Origin: Croceivirga sp.
GTDB taxonomy: Bacteria; Bacteroidota; Bacteroidia; Flavobacteriales; Flavobacteriaceae
Direction: 5' to 3'
Assembly: GCA_028284935.1 (NCBI GenBank)
Contig: JANQQQ010000019.1
Location: forward strand, 1 to 64,000
DNA: 64,000 bases
A model generated the notes under the pieces. The model worked only from the letters and a program-made list of their open reading frames with translations. It made no database searches and was not told the DNA's origin. Shown one piece after another: positions 17,404 to 25,869 of the stretch. Within the stretch, counting starts at the first letter, position 1. Each line of letters starts with the position of its first letter. A program made the position numbers and the translations under genes.

Positions 17404-17931
17404 TTAAAGACTAGCGATCCCCATATACATCTTCATATTCGACGGTAAAATCAAATTGTATTTTGTACAGAAGATCCAAAAATCTTTTAAATCCTCTGAG
17501 GTATCGAATGAAGCAAATTCTACTGTTGTATTTGCAGGAATCAATATACATTCCGCAATAGTACTGTACAAATAGTTTGTGGTGTCCAGGAACGTTTGTG
17601 ACTTGGACAAATGGTCAAAAAAATCATCGGTTTTATGAAAGTTTCGGCCCTCTTCTGTACTGATGGTGATTTTTTTTATCAAGGCGGGGCCAATTCCATC
17701 ATTGCCTATGACCATATCATGTTTTCCCGGTGAATTGTCGAACCATTGACTTAAATACGCCATTACCGTTGCACTTTGCTGTTTTTGCATGAGTTTATGT
17801 TCCTCCCTTGCCAAATAGGATTGATAGATAAGGGCAATCAAGGAGATAACACTGATAAAAAAAGCAGAAATACTGAGGACACGATAGGCGGACCAGGTAC
17901 CTTCCTTTTTGTTCTTAAGTTTCTTTGCCAT
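17404..17931 (-). CDS. Hypothetical protein with N-terminal membrane anchor
   Basis: 175 residues. Lysine-rich N-terminus (MAKKLKNKKEGTW), one membrane segment near 17-40 (VLSISAFFISVISLIALIYQ), then a soluble domain with NDGIGPALIKKITIS, a motif seen in membrane-anchored proteins of unknown function. No close neighbours on the strand. Function unknown. Confidence 0.65.
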   Translation of the reverse strand: MAKKLKNKKEGTWSAYRVLSISAFFISVISLIALIYQSYLAREEHKLMQKQQSATVMAYLSQWFDNSPGKHDMVIGNDGIGPALIKKITISTEEGRNFHKTDDFFDHLSKSQTFLDTTNYLYSTIAECILIPANTTVEFASFDTSEDLKDFWIFCTKYNLILPSNMKMYMGIASL

Positions 17932-18008
17932 TGTCGTCTTTCAGTTTCAGGATTTTCAAGATAATAAGCTGTTGACAATGACAAAAAAGGATTTCTATTT
18001 TTAAAAAA

Positions 18009-18920
18009 TCATGACCATCCTATTTTTGAACGGGGATGAAACTCTCTTAGGGCATTGGCCAAATGGGATCGGTCCAAATGCACATAAATTTCCGTGGTTG
18101 TAATACTTTCATGGCCCAACATCTGTTGTATGGCCCTTAAATCAGCACCGTTCTGCAATAAATGGGTGGCGAAAGAATGCCGAAATGTATGGGGTCCCAC
18201 ACTTTTTTTAAGTCCTATTTTTTCAGCGAGCTGTTTTATGATTTCAAAAATCATGGCTCTCGTTAGCTTTTTTCCCCTGCGGTTCAGAAAAAGGAAGTCT
18301 TCGTGGCCGGTTTCAATTTTTTGGTGTTTTCTGAAATGATCGTTGTATAGGTTAATATACTTTTTGTTCACTTCGCTTATGGGAACAAAACGTTGCTTGT
18401 CACCTTTACCCGTAACAAGAATAATTCCTTCGTCGAAAAAAAGATCGGATAGTTTTAGATTGATGAGTTCGGATACGCGAAGTCCACACCCGTAGAGGGT
18501 CTCCAACATGGCCCTATTGCGTTCGCCTTGGGGTTTGCTCAAATCGATGGCATTGATCAACGTATTGATTTCATCTTCCGATAGGGTGTCGGGAAGCTTT
18601 CTTCCAATTTTTGGGCTTTCAATAAAATCCATGGGATTGTCGTTTCTATAATCCTCAAAAACCAGATAGTTAAAAAGTCCTTTTAATCCTGAAATGAGTC
18701 GTGCTTGGGAACGGGGGTTGATGGTTTTGGCTATTTCATAAATGAACTGCTGAAGCTCTTCCTTGCCTATGGTCACCGGATTTTTGCCAATAGCGTTCAT
18801 CTCAACAAATACCGCCAATTTTCTGATATCTCGGGCGTAATTGGTGATGGTATTGGCAGATAGCCCCCTTTCAATCTTAAGATAGTATTGGTAATCCGTT
18901 AGGATTTGTGGCCATGTCAT
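18009..18920 (-). CDS. xerD: Site-specific tyrosine recombinase XerD
   Basis: 303 residues. N-terminal SAM-like DNA-binding domain (YYLKIERGLSANTITNYARD) and C-terminal catalytic domain with the full set: Arg in YGCGLRVSELINL, Lys in GKGDKQRF, HTFRHSFATHLL (H-x-x-R), His in LGHESITT and Tyr in EIYVHLDRSHL. Resolves chromosome dimers at dif with FtsK and XerC. Length and the lack of any mobile-element setting argue for the housekeeping enzyme rather than an integrase. Confidence 0.95.
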   Translation of the reverse strand: MTWPQILTDYQYYLKIERGLSANTITNYARDIRKLAVFVEMNAIGKNPVTIGKEELQQFIYEIAKTINPRSQARLISGLKGLFNYLVFEDYRNDNPMDFIESPKIGRKLPDTLSEDEINTLINAIDLSKPQGERNRAMLETLYGCGLRVSELINLKLSDLFFDEGIILVTGKGDKQRFVPISEVNKKYINLYNDHFRKHQKIETGHEDFLFLNRRGKKLTRAMIFEIIKQLAEKIGLKKSVGPHTFRHSFATHLLQNGADLRAIQQMLGHESITTTEIYVHLDRSHLANALREFHPRSKIGWS

Positions 18921-18993
18921 GGGCGTTTCAGTAATTGTTCATCGATGAAATGCAAAAAAAAGGCGCTTAAAAGCATCTTTGCAATGTATTAGT

Positions 18994-19001
18994 TATTTTT
19001 G
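18994..19001 (+). promoter_or_regulatory. Candidate -7 element upstream of the 19079 gene
   Basis: TATTTTTG matches TAnnTTTG; the gene starts 77 bases later. No good -33 match; weak call. Confidence 0.3.
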
Positions 19002-19078
19002 ACAACAAAATTGGGATAGTTTTTTCTACCTATCTAGGTTTTGTAAACAAAAAAGTAACCTTAAAAAAATTTAAAGTA

Positions 19079-19594
19079 ATGAAAAGATTTTTGGTATCAA
19101 CATTATGCTTTTTAACTTTTGGTATTGTTGTCCAGGCGCAAACTGAAAAAGGATCTTGGTTAATAGAGGCAAATACAGGGTTTGGGGGTGCTGGTTTGGG
19201 TCACGCGGCCAATACGGGTTTTGGACTTATTTCCGTTGATGGAACCACGATTTGGTCCATTGGGGGTGAAGCAGGATACTTTGTAGTTAATGATTTGGCC
19301 ATCAAAGCTGGATTGGGATATACAGATAATGATGGTTCTTCCATTTTCACCTATAAATTTGGGGCAAAATACTACGTCAACAGTACAATTCCTTTTCAAT
19401 TGGATTTGACAGGAGGCAGTATCCAAGACCTTAATGAAAATCCAATGTGGCTTGGTCTGCAAGGAGGTTATGCCATTTTCTTAAACGACTACGTTAGTAT
19501 TGAACCTGGCTTAAGGTACAATTTGAGTCTCAACGAAGATTTTTCTGATGAAGGTATTTTCGAATTTCGAGTTGGGTTTGTAATCTTTCTGTAA
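19079..19594 (+). CDS. Outer membrane beta-barrel protein (OmpW/opacity-like)
   Basis: 171 residues. Signal peptide ends VVQAQ. The mature chain is rich in Gly and aromatic residues with alternating strands (GGEAGYFVVNDLAIKAGLGY; FGAKYYV; GLRYNLSL) and ends FRVGFVIFL, consistent with an eight-stranded barrel. First of three unrelated-looking exported proteins between xerD and aroQ. Function unknown. Confidence 0.78.
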   Translation: MKRFLVSTLCFLTFGIVVQAQTEKGSWLIEANTGFGGAGLGHAANTGFGLISVDGTTIWSIGGEAGYFVVNDLAIKAGLGYTDNDGSSIFTYKFGAKYYVNSTIPFQLDLTGGSIQDLNENPMWLGLQGGYAIFLNDYVSIEPGLRYNLSLNEDFSDEGIFEFRVGFVIFL

Positions 19595-19859
19595 GGGAGT
19601 ATGGCCCCACTAAAAAGCATTTTTAAAGCGGTGACCATTTGGTTGCCGTTTTTCATTTTTAAAGGGATGGTAATTGTGAATGATGGCGGAGCCTATGGTA
19701 TGTAGAACTTCGAATCCAACTTCTTATACACCTATGTAGTCCATCCATAAAAGTTTCTTACCGGGCTATAGATCATATATACTTCAATTTTACCATATGG
19801 AAATTCACTAAAAACTAAAAGTTTACGTTAGTATATGGCAACCATATTCAACCAAACAG

Positions 19860-20381
19860 ATGATGAGAACGTGTTTTCTTTGTTTTCTCTTTACTTTTTT
19901 GAGTTACCAGATCAGTGCCCAATACGTGGATCGCTCATTTTTTAAAGCAGGTTTTCACGCCTCAACCACTTTAGGTGATGCGGTGGATTTTGCCAACTTG
20001 GGTATTGGTGTGGATGTATACCAACATTGGGGCATTTCCAAGAGAATCGATTTTGGCTTTGCTACCGGCGTACAATACTATTTTGGATTGGACTCCACGA
20101 TTGATATAGGTCCCCAAGCCATCACTACAAGGGGGGAGGATACCATCTATGTACCTCTTGCTGGATTGTTTCGGTTTTATCCTACCAAGAGCATCAATTT
20201 GGGAGGGGATATGGGCTATGCCATAGGACTCAATGATTTTTCGGAAGGTGGATTTTATTATCGACCTACCCTGTCCTTTGACCTTTCCCCCAGTTCGGCC
20301 TTGAACTTTTCCTACGCTGCGGTGCAAAGGGACGGGGGGACATGGGCTTCTGTTACGGGGGGTGTGATTTTTAGATTCTAG
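19860..20381 (+). CDS. Exported beta-barrel-like protein
   Basis: 173 residues (ATG 19860 or 19863). Signal peptide MRTCFLCFLFTFLSYQISAQ, then alternating strands with aromatic girdle residues, ending VIFRF with a terminal Phe as in outer-membrane barrels. Similar architecture to the flanking genes but with no obvious sequence identity. Function unknown. Confidence 0.72.
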   Translation: MMRTCFLCFLFTFLSYQISAQYVDRSFFKAGFHASTTLGDAVDFANLGIGVDVYQHWGISKRIDFGFATGVQYYFGLDSTIDIGPQAITTRGEDTIYVPLAGLFRFYPTKSINLGGDMGYAIGLNDFSEGGFYYRPTLSFDLSPSSALNFSYAAVQRDGGTWASVTGGVIFRF

Positions 20382-20427
20382 ACCTACATAATTTTCTGAT
20401 ATGACATGTGAGGTAAAGATGTATTGC

Positions 20428-20435
20428 TATCTTTA
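20428..20435 (+). promoter_or_regulatory. -7-like element within an inverted repeat
   Basis: TATCTTTA (one base off TAnnTTTG) overlaps the right arm of the inverted repeat GTAAAGAT (20413-20420) / ATCTTTAC (20429-20436). The arrangement could be an operator over a promoter for the gene at 20461. Confidence 0.35.
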
Positions 20436-20460
20436 CATAACAATAATTAAACACTGAAAC

Positions 20461-20928
20461 ATGAAAAAAAGAATTTTAGTAGGCATCGTTTTTTTAGCGT
20501 TTGTATCACTATCTAATGCGCAATCAAGTTATACGGGCGCCATAGGACTTGGAATCGATTTTTTCGAAGATGTCACCCTTGTCGGCCCCAGCGGTAAATA
20601 CTTTTTTGCTGAAAATCACGTCGGCCAAGCCGACCTTGGTTTTGAAGAAAATGTTACAGCTATAACTTTACTTTATTCATACCATGATCAGTTCAGTGGA
20701 GCTCCAGGTCTCCGTTGGTATGCAGGTTTCGGACCTTCCGTATTGTTCTTGGATGATGACATAGGTGGTGGAACTGAGATAGCGTTGCGGCCTCACGCAG
20801 GCCTCGACTTTAAGATTAATGGCGTACCATTGGCTTTCTCTTTTGATTGGAGACCATTTTTAGGATTGGGTGATTTAAATAATGAGGTCGGGGCTTTTGG
20901 TGTTGGATTCCGTTACGCTTTTGATTAA
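20461..20928 (+). CDS. Exported beta-barrel-like protein
   Basis: 155 residues. Signal peptide MKKRILVGIVFLAFVSLSNAQ. The mature part has short strands rich in Gly, Phe and Asp (GLRWYAGFGPSVLFLDDD; HAGLDFKINGVPLAFSFDW) and ends GFRYAFD. Resembles small outer-membrane proteins of the DUF3996/OmpA-barrel kind, without certain family. Followed by a strong terminator, so transcription ends before aroQ. Confidence 0.75.
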   Translation: MKKRILVGIVFLAFVSLSNAQSSYTGAIGLGIDFFEDVTLVGPSGKYFFAENHVGQADLGFEENVTAITLLYSYHDQFSGAPGLRWYAGFGPSVLFLDDDIGGGTEIALRPHAGLDFKINGVPLAFSFDWRPFLGLGDLNNEVGAFGVGFRYAFD

Positions 20929-20951
20929 AGACATTTTAGTAATTCAATTTG

Positions 20952-20974
20952 AAGGGGCTCAGGCCCCTTTTTTT
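20952..20974 (+). terminator. Rho-independent terminator after the 20461 gene
   Basis: Stem AAGGGGC (20952-20958), loop TCAG, GCCCCTT (20963-20969), then a T run to 20974. Confidence 0.85.
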
Positions 20975-20984
20975 ATGCCTTTAA

Positions 20985-20992
20985 TATCTTTA
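20985..20992 (+). promoter_or_regulatory. -7 promoter element of aroQ
   Basis: TATCTTTA, close to TAnnTTTG, 10 bases before the aroQ ATG and just after the terminator. The transcript would have a very short leader. Confidence 0.4.
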
Positions 20993-21002
20993 CTTTTATC
21001 CA

Positions 21003-21419
21003 ATGAAGCTGATCATCATCAACGGTCCAAACCTCAACCTTCTAGGGAAACGGGAACCTGAAGTCTATGGGAACGAAACTTTTGAGGACTATCTGACCAC
21101 TTTGAAAGGTAAATTTCCTGATGTGGATTTGGACTATTTTCAATCCAATATAGAAGGGGAGTTGATTGATAAAATCCAGGAAGTTGGTTTTTCCCACGAT
21201 GGGATTATTCTAAATGCTGCCGCCTACACGCACACTTCAGTAGGCATCGGTGATGCCATTAAAGCCATAGAAACACCAGTGGTGGAGGTTCATATTTCAA
21301 ATACCTTCGCAAGGGAGGAATTTCGGCATCAATCGTACATTTCACCAGTAGCCAAAGGCGTGGTTTTGGGTTTTGGTCTTCAAAGTTATGACTTGGCCAT
21401 TCAAAGTTTTTTGATATGA
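21003..21419 (+). CDS. aroQ: Type II 3-dehydroquinate dehydratase
   Basis: 138 residues, the usual size of this dodecameric enzyme of the shikimate pathway. Motifs: N-terminal IINGPNLNLLGKREPEVYG with catalytic Tyr, NAAAYTHTS, VEVHISN, and FRHQSYISPVAKG with the catalytic His/Arg region. Dehydrates 3-dehydroquinate to 3-dehydroshikimate in the cytosol. Confidence 0.97.
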   Translation: MKLIIINGPNLNLLGKREPEVYGNETFEDYLTTLKGKFPDVDLDYFQSNIEGELIDKIQEVGFSHDGIILNAAAYTHTSVGIGDAIKAIETPVVEVHISNTFAREEFRHQSYISPVAKGVVLGFGLQSYDLAIQSFLI

Positions 21420-21478
21420 TGCTATAGGATGAACCAAACAATCAATTGGTTCCGTAAATAATAAAAACCCAAATCGCC

Positions 21479-22648
21479 ATGAAACGAATTGCTTTTGCCC
21501 TTCTTTTTCTGATTTTTTCATGTGAATCCGATGATTCCAATAGGAATCAGGAAAACAACGGGGAACCCATGGAAAACCCCAATGGATCCTTAACCTTGGA
21601 ATTGGTCAATGCCTTCCCCAACCTCTCTTTTGATCAACCTTTGGATCTGCAATCCCCTGATGATGGTACCAACCGAATTTTTGTGGTTGAAAAAGGCGGA
21701 TTGATCAAGGTATTCCCCAATACTATGGATACCGTACAGTTTGAAGTGTTTTTGGATGTGGGCAATACCCTATCGACTGAAAGCGAACAGGGGCTTTTAG
21801 GGTTGACCTTCCACCCCAATTTTTCCTCGAATGGACTTTTTTATGTTCATTATAGCCCAAATACAGTCACTTCCAGAATTTCTAGGTTTCAAGCGGTGAA
21901 CAATACGGTTGACTTGGGAAGTGAACTGGTCATTCTGGATATTCCCCAGCCAGAGACGAATCACAACGGCGGACAATTGGCTTTTGGACCGGATGGGTTA
22001 TTGTACCTTGCCATTGGTGACGGTGGAGGGGCTGGCGATCCTGATAACAATGCGCAGAATAACAGTAATCTCTTAGGTACAATTCTCCGTATAGATGTCG
22101 ATAACCCAGATAGTGGGAGAAACTACGGTATACCCTCGGACAATCCCTTCATTGGACAATCCATTGCCCGTGGTGAGATCTATGCCTATGGACTTAGAAA
22201 TCCGTGGCGCATGAGTTTTGATACTTCCACCGGAAATTTATGGACAGGCGATGTGGGTCAGGGAGCCCGTGAAGAGATCAATAGGATTCAATTAGGCGGA
22301 AATTATGGATGGAAGTTGTTTGAAGGAACGGATTGTTTTTCAGGTGACTGCGATACTACTGGATTGATTCCTCCGGTTTTTGAATATGACCATAGTAATG
22401 CAGATCGATCCATTACAGGAGGATATGTATACCGGGGCAGCAGTTTGAGTACGATTTCAGGAAGGTATATCTATGGCGATTTTGTCAGTGGCCGTATTTG
22501 GGCATTGACATTGGATGGTGGTTCCAATGAAGAATTGATTTCATCTGGCCTGAATATTGCTTCTTTTGGTACGGATGCTAATGAAGAATTGTACGTGTGC
22601 GCCTTTGACGGTTCTATCTACAAATTTGTGGAAAATACCTCAAACTAG
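21479..22648 (+). CDS. PQQ-dependent sugar dehydrogenase-like lipoprotein
   Basis: 389 residues. Signal peptide ending LLFLIFSC|ESDD (lipobox), then a six-bladed propeller of the glucose/sorbosone dehydrogenase family: VVEKGGLIKVF, GLLGLTFHP, HNGGQLAFGPDGLLYLAIGDGG (catalytic His in NHNGG), YAYGLRNPWR and GDVGQGAREEIN. Members are periplasmic aldose dehydrogenases using PQQ. Whether this strain makes PQQ is not visible here. Its stop codon shares the palindrome CTAG with that of the convergent DUF3817 gene. Confidence 0.9.
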   Translation: MKRIAFALLFLIFSCESDDSNRNQENNGEPMENPNGSLTLELVNAFPNLSFDQPLDLQSPDDGTNRIFVVEKGGLIKVFPNTMDTVQFEVFLDVGNTLSTESEQGLLGLTFHPNFSSNGLFYVHYSPNTVTSRISRFQAVNNTVDLGSELVILDIPQPETNHNGGQLAFGPDGLLYLAIGDGGGAGDPDNNAQNNSNLLGTILRIDVDNPDSGRNYGIPSDNPFIGQSIARGEIYAYGLRNPWRMSFDTSTGNLWTGDVGQGAREEINRIQLGGNYGWKLFEGTDCFSGDCDTTGLIPPVFEYDHSNADRSITGGYVYRGSSLSTISGRYIYGDFVSGRIWALTLDGGSNEELISSGLNIASFGTDANEELYVCAFDGSIYKFVENTSN

Positions 22649-22929
22649 TCAGCGATAGGTCTCAGATATTTCTTATCGGCGTAAAAGGTCCCGAAAGGGA
22701 GTAGGGAGGCGATAAATAGTATAATAAATCGCCGAATCCCCCATTTGCGTTCCCAACAGAACATTCCTGCCAGGACCACAAAAAGGATAAAAAGAATACC
22801 GTGCACCATGCCAACCACCTTATTGGGTTCACCAATTCCCGCCCAATATTTGAGTGGCATGGTCAGGCCAAATATGAGCAGATAGGAGATTCCCTCGAGA
22901 ATAGCGGTTAATCTGAAAGCTTTGAGCAT
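22645..22929 (-). CDS. DUF3817 integral membrane protein
   Basis: 94 residues with three membrane segments, opening with FRLTAILEGISYLLI and containing KVVGMVHGILFILFV, the DUF3817 signature. Start ATG 22929 shares one base with the lpdA stop (TAATG), so it is translationally coupled to lpdA. Function unknown. Confidence 0.85.
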   Translation of the reverse strand: MLKAFRLTAILEGISYLLIFGLTMPLKYWAGIGEPNKVVGMVHGILFILFVVLAGMFCWERKWGIRRFIILFIASLLPFGTFYADKKYLRPIAD

Positions 22930-24320
22930 TACAAGTGGATTACCTCATCATAGGCATCGGCTACCGCTTCCATGACAGCTTCGCTCATGGTAGGGTGCGG
23001 ATGTACTGCCTTAAGTACTTCGTGACCAGTGGTTTCCAATTTCCGGGCAACGACGGCTTCGGCGATCATATCGGTAACTCCCGCACCAATCATATGACAA
23101 CCTAGCCATTCGCCATATTTGGCATCAAAGATGACCTTAACAAAACCATCCGCGTGGCCACTGGCTTTTGCTTTCCCACTGGCAGAAAAAGGAAACTTGC
23201 CAATTTTTATGTCATAACCCGCTTCTTTGGCTTTCTTTTCAGTTAGTCCGACAGATGCTACTTCCGGCATACAATAGGTACAACCTGGTATGTTTCCATA
23301 ATCCAATGGCTCCACATGTATTCCTGCAATTTTTTCTACACATAAAATCCCCTCTGCCGAAGCAACGTGCGCCAAAGCTGGGCCTTGGGTAACATCGCCT
23401 ATGGCATAATATCCCGGAATATTGGTCTGATAATAATCGTTCACTAAAATTTTATCGCGATCGGTGGCAATACCCACATCTTCCAAACCTATATTTTCAA
23501 TATTGGTTTTTATACCAACTGCGGACAATAAAATATCGGCCTCCAGTACTTCCTCTCCTTTAGAAGTTTTTACCGTGGCTTTTACCCCATCGCCCGAGGT
23601 GTCTACTTTGGTCACTTCAGCCGATGTCTTGATCTTAACTCCGGACTTTTTAAAACTTCGTTCCAATTGCTTGGATACATCCTCGTCTTCAACAGGTACA
23701 ATGTTTGGCATATATTCTACGACCGTCACTTCGGTACCCATGGAATTATAGAAATAAGCAAATTCAATACCAATGGCACCGCTTCCTACCACAATCATTT
23801 TCTTGGGCTGCTTATCCAAAGTCATGGCTTCACGATATCCTATGACTTTTTTACCATCCTGGGGTAAGGACGGCAACTCCCTGCTTCGGGCACCTGTGGC
23901 AATGATGATATGATCGGCGGTATACTCAGCAGGGTCACCAAGTTCCCCCTTTACAATAACTTTCTTGCCCGGCTGTACTTTTCCATACCCCTGGAGCACC
24001 TCAATTTTGTTTTTTTTCATGAGGAATTGCACGCCCTTGCTCATGCCATCTGCAACATTTCGGCTGCGTTGCACCACTTTATCAAAATCGTGTTCGACTT
24101 TTTTGACACTTAAACCATAATCCTCCGCATGTTTTAGGTATTCAAATACTTGGGCTGATTTGAGCAATGCCTTGGTGGGAATACATCCCCAATTTAGACA
24201 GACGCCACCCAGGCTTTCTTTTTCAACAATGGCCGTCTTTAGCCCAAGCTGTGAAGCTCTGATAGCCGTTACATATCCTCCAGGGCCACTGCCCAATACA
24301 ATAACATCAAAATGGCTCAT
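22929..24320 (-). CDS. lpdA: Dihydrolipoyl dehydrogenase
   Basis: 463 residues. FAD-binding GSGPGGYVTAIRASQLG, redox-active disulfide in GGVCLNWGCIPTKA, NAD-binding VVGSGAIGIEFA, second FAD motif YAIGDVTQGP and the C-terminal active-site HPHPTMSEA. It re-oxidises lipoamide in the 2-oxoacid dehydrogenase complexes or glycine cleavage. The E1/E2 genes are not in the window. A -7 element TAAATTTG lies 27 bases upstream. Confidence 0.97.
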   Translation of the reverse strand: MSHFDVIVLGSGPGGYVTAIRASQLGLKTAIVEKESLGGVCLNWGCIPTKALLKSAQVFEYLKHAEDYGLSVKKVEHDFDKVVQRSRNVADGMSKGVQFLMKKNKIEVLQGYGKVQPGKKVIVKGELGDPAEYTADHIIIATGARSRELPSLPQDGKKVIGYREAMTLDKQPKKMIVVGSGAIGIEFAYFYNSMGTEVTVVEYMPNIVPVEDEDVSKQLERSFKKSGVKIKTSAEVTKVDTSGDGVKATVKTSKGEEVLEADILLSAVGIKTNIENIGLEDVGIATDRDKILVNDYYQTNIPGYYAIGDVTQGPALAHVASAEGILCVEKIAGIHVEPLDYGNIPGCTYCMPEVASVGLTEKKAKEAGYDIKIGKFPFSASGKAKASGHADGFVKVIFDAKYGEWLGCHMIGAGVTDMIAEAVVARKLETTGHEVLKAVHPHPTMSEAVMEAVADAYDEVIHL

Positions 24321-24347
24321 GTAAATGATTTTTGGTTAAATGGACTG

Positions 24348-24355
24348 CAAATTTA
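24348..24355 (-). promoter_or_regulatory. -7 promoter element of lpdA
   Basis: On the minus strand TAAATTTG, with a TTTG at 24381-24378 about 22 bases further upstream. The gap between the DUF1572 stop and the lpdA start is 43 bases, so lpdA has its own promoter. Confidence 0.5.
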
Positions 24356-24363
24356 GTGAAGTG

Positions 24364-24897
24364 TTAGGAGTTTTGCCCAAACATTTTTTGGTTGAAGGCC
24401 TTTGATTGTCCTTTGGGTATGGTTGGGGAAATCCAATCGTCCTTTTTTAGCAATTTTCCCAGATAAACAATCTGCCCAACATGTGAGGCGTAGTGAGCCA
24501 ATTGCCGGTTTATGGCTTCGGGTATGGTATGGTTTTGGTCTCTAATTTGAATTGAGGTGGAAAAGTTTGAATCATTTATGGTGTTCAGGGCATCAAAAAG
24601 ACACGCCCATCCTTTTTCCCAGAGTTGCAGTATTTCTTTTCCGGTTTTTGGGGGTTTTTCGAATTCATCATCCCGGTTGCGCCACGATTTCTCGCCATCT
24701 TCGGCCAAGAAATTGGTCCATCGGCTCAACATATTGCCGGCAATATGTTTTACGATGATAGCAATACTATTATCCGTATCTGTGGGTTTCCAAAAAAGCT
24801 CTTCTTCCGAAAGCTGCCCAAAAGTTTTGTCGCCATACGCTTTGTAGCGCTCAAATTCTAACTTAGCACTGGTAATATAATTCTCGGCAAATGACAT
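24364..24897 (-). CDS. DUF1572 (DinB-like) family protein
   Basis: 177 residues, four-helix DinB/YfiT-like fold. Visible marks are WKPTDTDNSIAIIVKHIAGNM, MLSRWTNFL and the metal-site region RQLAHYASHVGQIVYLGK. Family proteins bind a divalent metal through three His; candidates are the His in VKHIAGN, LAHYA and SHVGQ. Possibly a thiol-dependent transferase; no specific function is known. Its ATG shares one base with the msrB stop (TAATG). Confidence 0.85.
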   Translation of the reverse strand: MSFAENYITSAKLEFERYKAYGDKTFGQLSEEELFWKPTDTDNSIAIIVKHIAGNMLSRWTNFLAEDGEKSWRNRDDEFEKPPKTGKEILQLWEKGWACLFDALNTINDSNFSTSIQIRDQNHTIPEAINRQLAHYASHVGQIVYLGKLLKKDDWISPTIPKGQSKAFNQKMFGQNS

Positions 24898-25301
24898 TAT
24901 TCCCCCTCAGGTTCAAAACCGATACTGACTGAATTAATGCAATAACGTTGCCCCGTAGTCTCCCTTGGTCCATCATCAAAAACATGACCTAAATGACTCC
25001 CGCAATTGGAGCATAAGGTTTCGGTTCGGATCATTCCATGGGAGGTATCCCTAACATACTCAATGGCACCCTCAACAGCTTGGTCAAAAGATGGCCAACC
25101 ACAACCGCTTTCAAATTTGTTTCCACTTTTAAAGAGTCTTGCATTGCATGCTTTACAACAGTAATATCCTTTTTCAAAATGCAAGTTGTATTGTCCCGTA
25201 AATGGCCGTTCCGTGCCTTTTTTTCGCAATACATGGTATTCTTCGGGTGAAAGTTGTTCTTTCCACTCCGCTTCTGATTTTTCTACTCCGTATTTCTTCA
25301 T
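24897..25301 (-). CDS. msrB: Peptide-methionine (R)-S-oxide reductase, cytosolic
   Basis: 134 residues without a signal peptide. Zinc ligands CKAC and CSNC, substrate-binding GWPSF and GHVFDDGP, and the catalytic Cys in RYCINSVS. Repairs methionine-R-sulfoxide in proteins. Starts 2 bases after the stop of an exported paralogue (25304-25810), so two MsrB enzymes are made from one transcript. Confidence 0.97.
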   Translation of the reverse strand: MKKYGVEKSEAEWKEQLSPEEYHVLRKKGTERPFTGQYNLHFEKGYYCCKACNARLFKSGNKFESGCGWPSFDQAVEGAIEYVRDTSHGMIRTETLCSNCGSHLGHVFDDGPRETTGQRYCINSVSIGFEPEGE

Positions 25302-25303
25302 AA

Positions 25304-25810
25304 TTACTGGTTTGATGGAACAAAGTTCAATGCAATACCGTTGATGCAGTGACGTTTTCCGGTTGGTTGGGGCCCATCATCGAAAACATGCCCTAAATGT
25401 CCACCACAGGCTGCGCAGTGCTCTTCAGTTCTTGGGTATCCAATTTTATAATCTACATCATACGCCACATTGCCTTCAATTTCCTGAAAAAAACTGGGCC
25501 ATCCTGTTCCGGAATCAAATTTATGCTCACTTTTGAACAAAGGGGTGCTACAACCGGCACATACATAGGTGCCTTTCTGTTTGTTATCCAATAAATCGCT
25601 CGTAAAGGCGTGCTCTGTAGCGGCTTTTCTAAGTACGTAATACTGCATATCCGTTAGTTCAGATTTCCACTCGGCATCCGTTTTGGTAATGGGATATTCC
25701 ATTTCCTTTTCTTTTTCAACCTTGGCCATCCCTTTTTTATCCCCTCCGGTAATTCCCATACAAGAGCTAAAAAGTACAACCCATAACAACGCAATAATTT
25801 TTCCCATCAT
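25304..25810 (-). CDS. msrB: MsrB lipoprotein (exported methionine sulfoxide reductase)
   Basis: 168 residues. Signal peptide with lipobox LFSSC|MG, lysine/glutamate linker, then a full MsrB domain: zinc Cys pairs CAGC and CAAC, GWPSFF, GHVFDDGP and catalytic Cys in RHCINGIAL. Expected to be anchored on the periplasmic side, where it would repair oxidised envelope proteins; its electron donor is not in the window. ATG 25810 and 25807 are both possible. Confidence 0.95.
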   Translation of the reverse strand: MMGKIIALLWVVLFSSCMGITGGDKKGMAKVEKEKEMEYPITKTDAEWKSELTDMQYYVLRKAATEHAFTSDLLDNKQKGTYVCAGCSTPLFKSEHKFDSGTGWPSFFQEIEGNVAYDVDYKIGYPRTEEHCAACGGHLGHVFDDGPQPTGKRHCINGIALNFVPSNQ

Positions 25811-25848
25811 TTCTTTTTAACTAGGACGGAAATGGCCTCAAATCCTTT

Positions 25849-25856
25849 CAAAGTTA
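25849..25856 (-). promoter_or_regulatory. -7 promoter element of the msrB operon
   Basis: On the minus strand TAACTTTG, 38 bases before the first msrB start. No -33 at ideal spacing. Confidence 0.4.
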
Positions 25857-25869
25857 CTTGGATCTTATC

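Noticed and set aside
18009-18920. Tyrosine recombinase as a sign of an integrated element
   Set aside because: Sequence and length are those of housekeeping XerD; no att repeats, tRNA or phage genes nearby.
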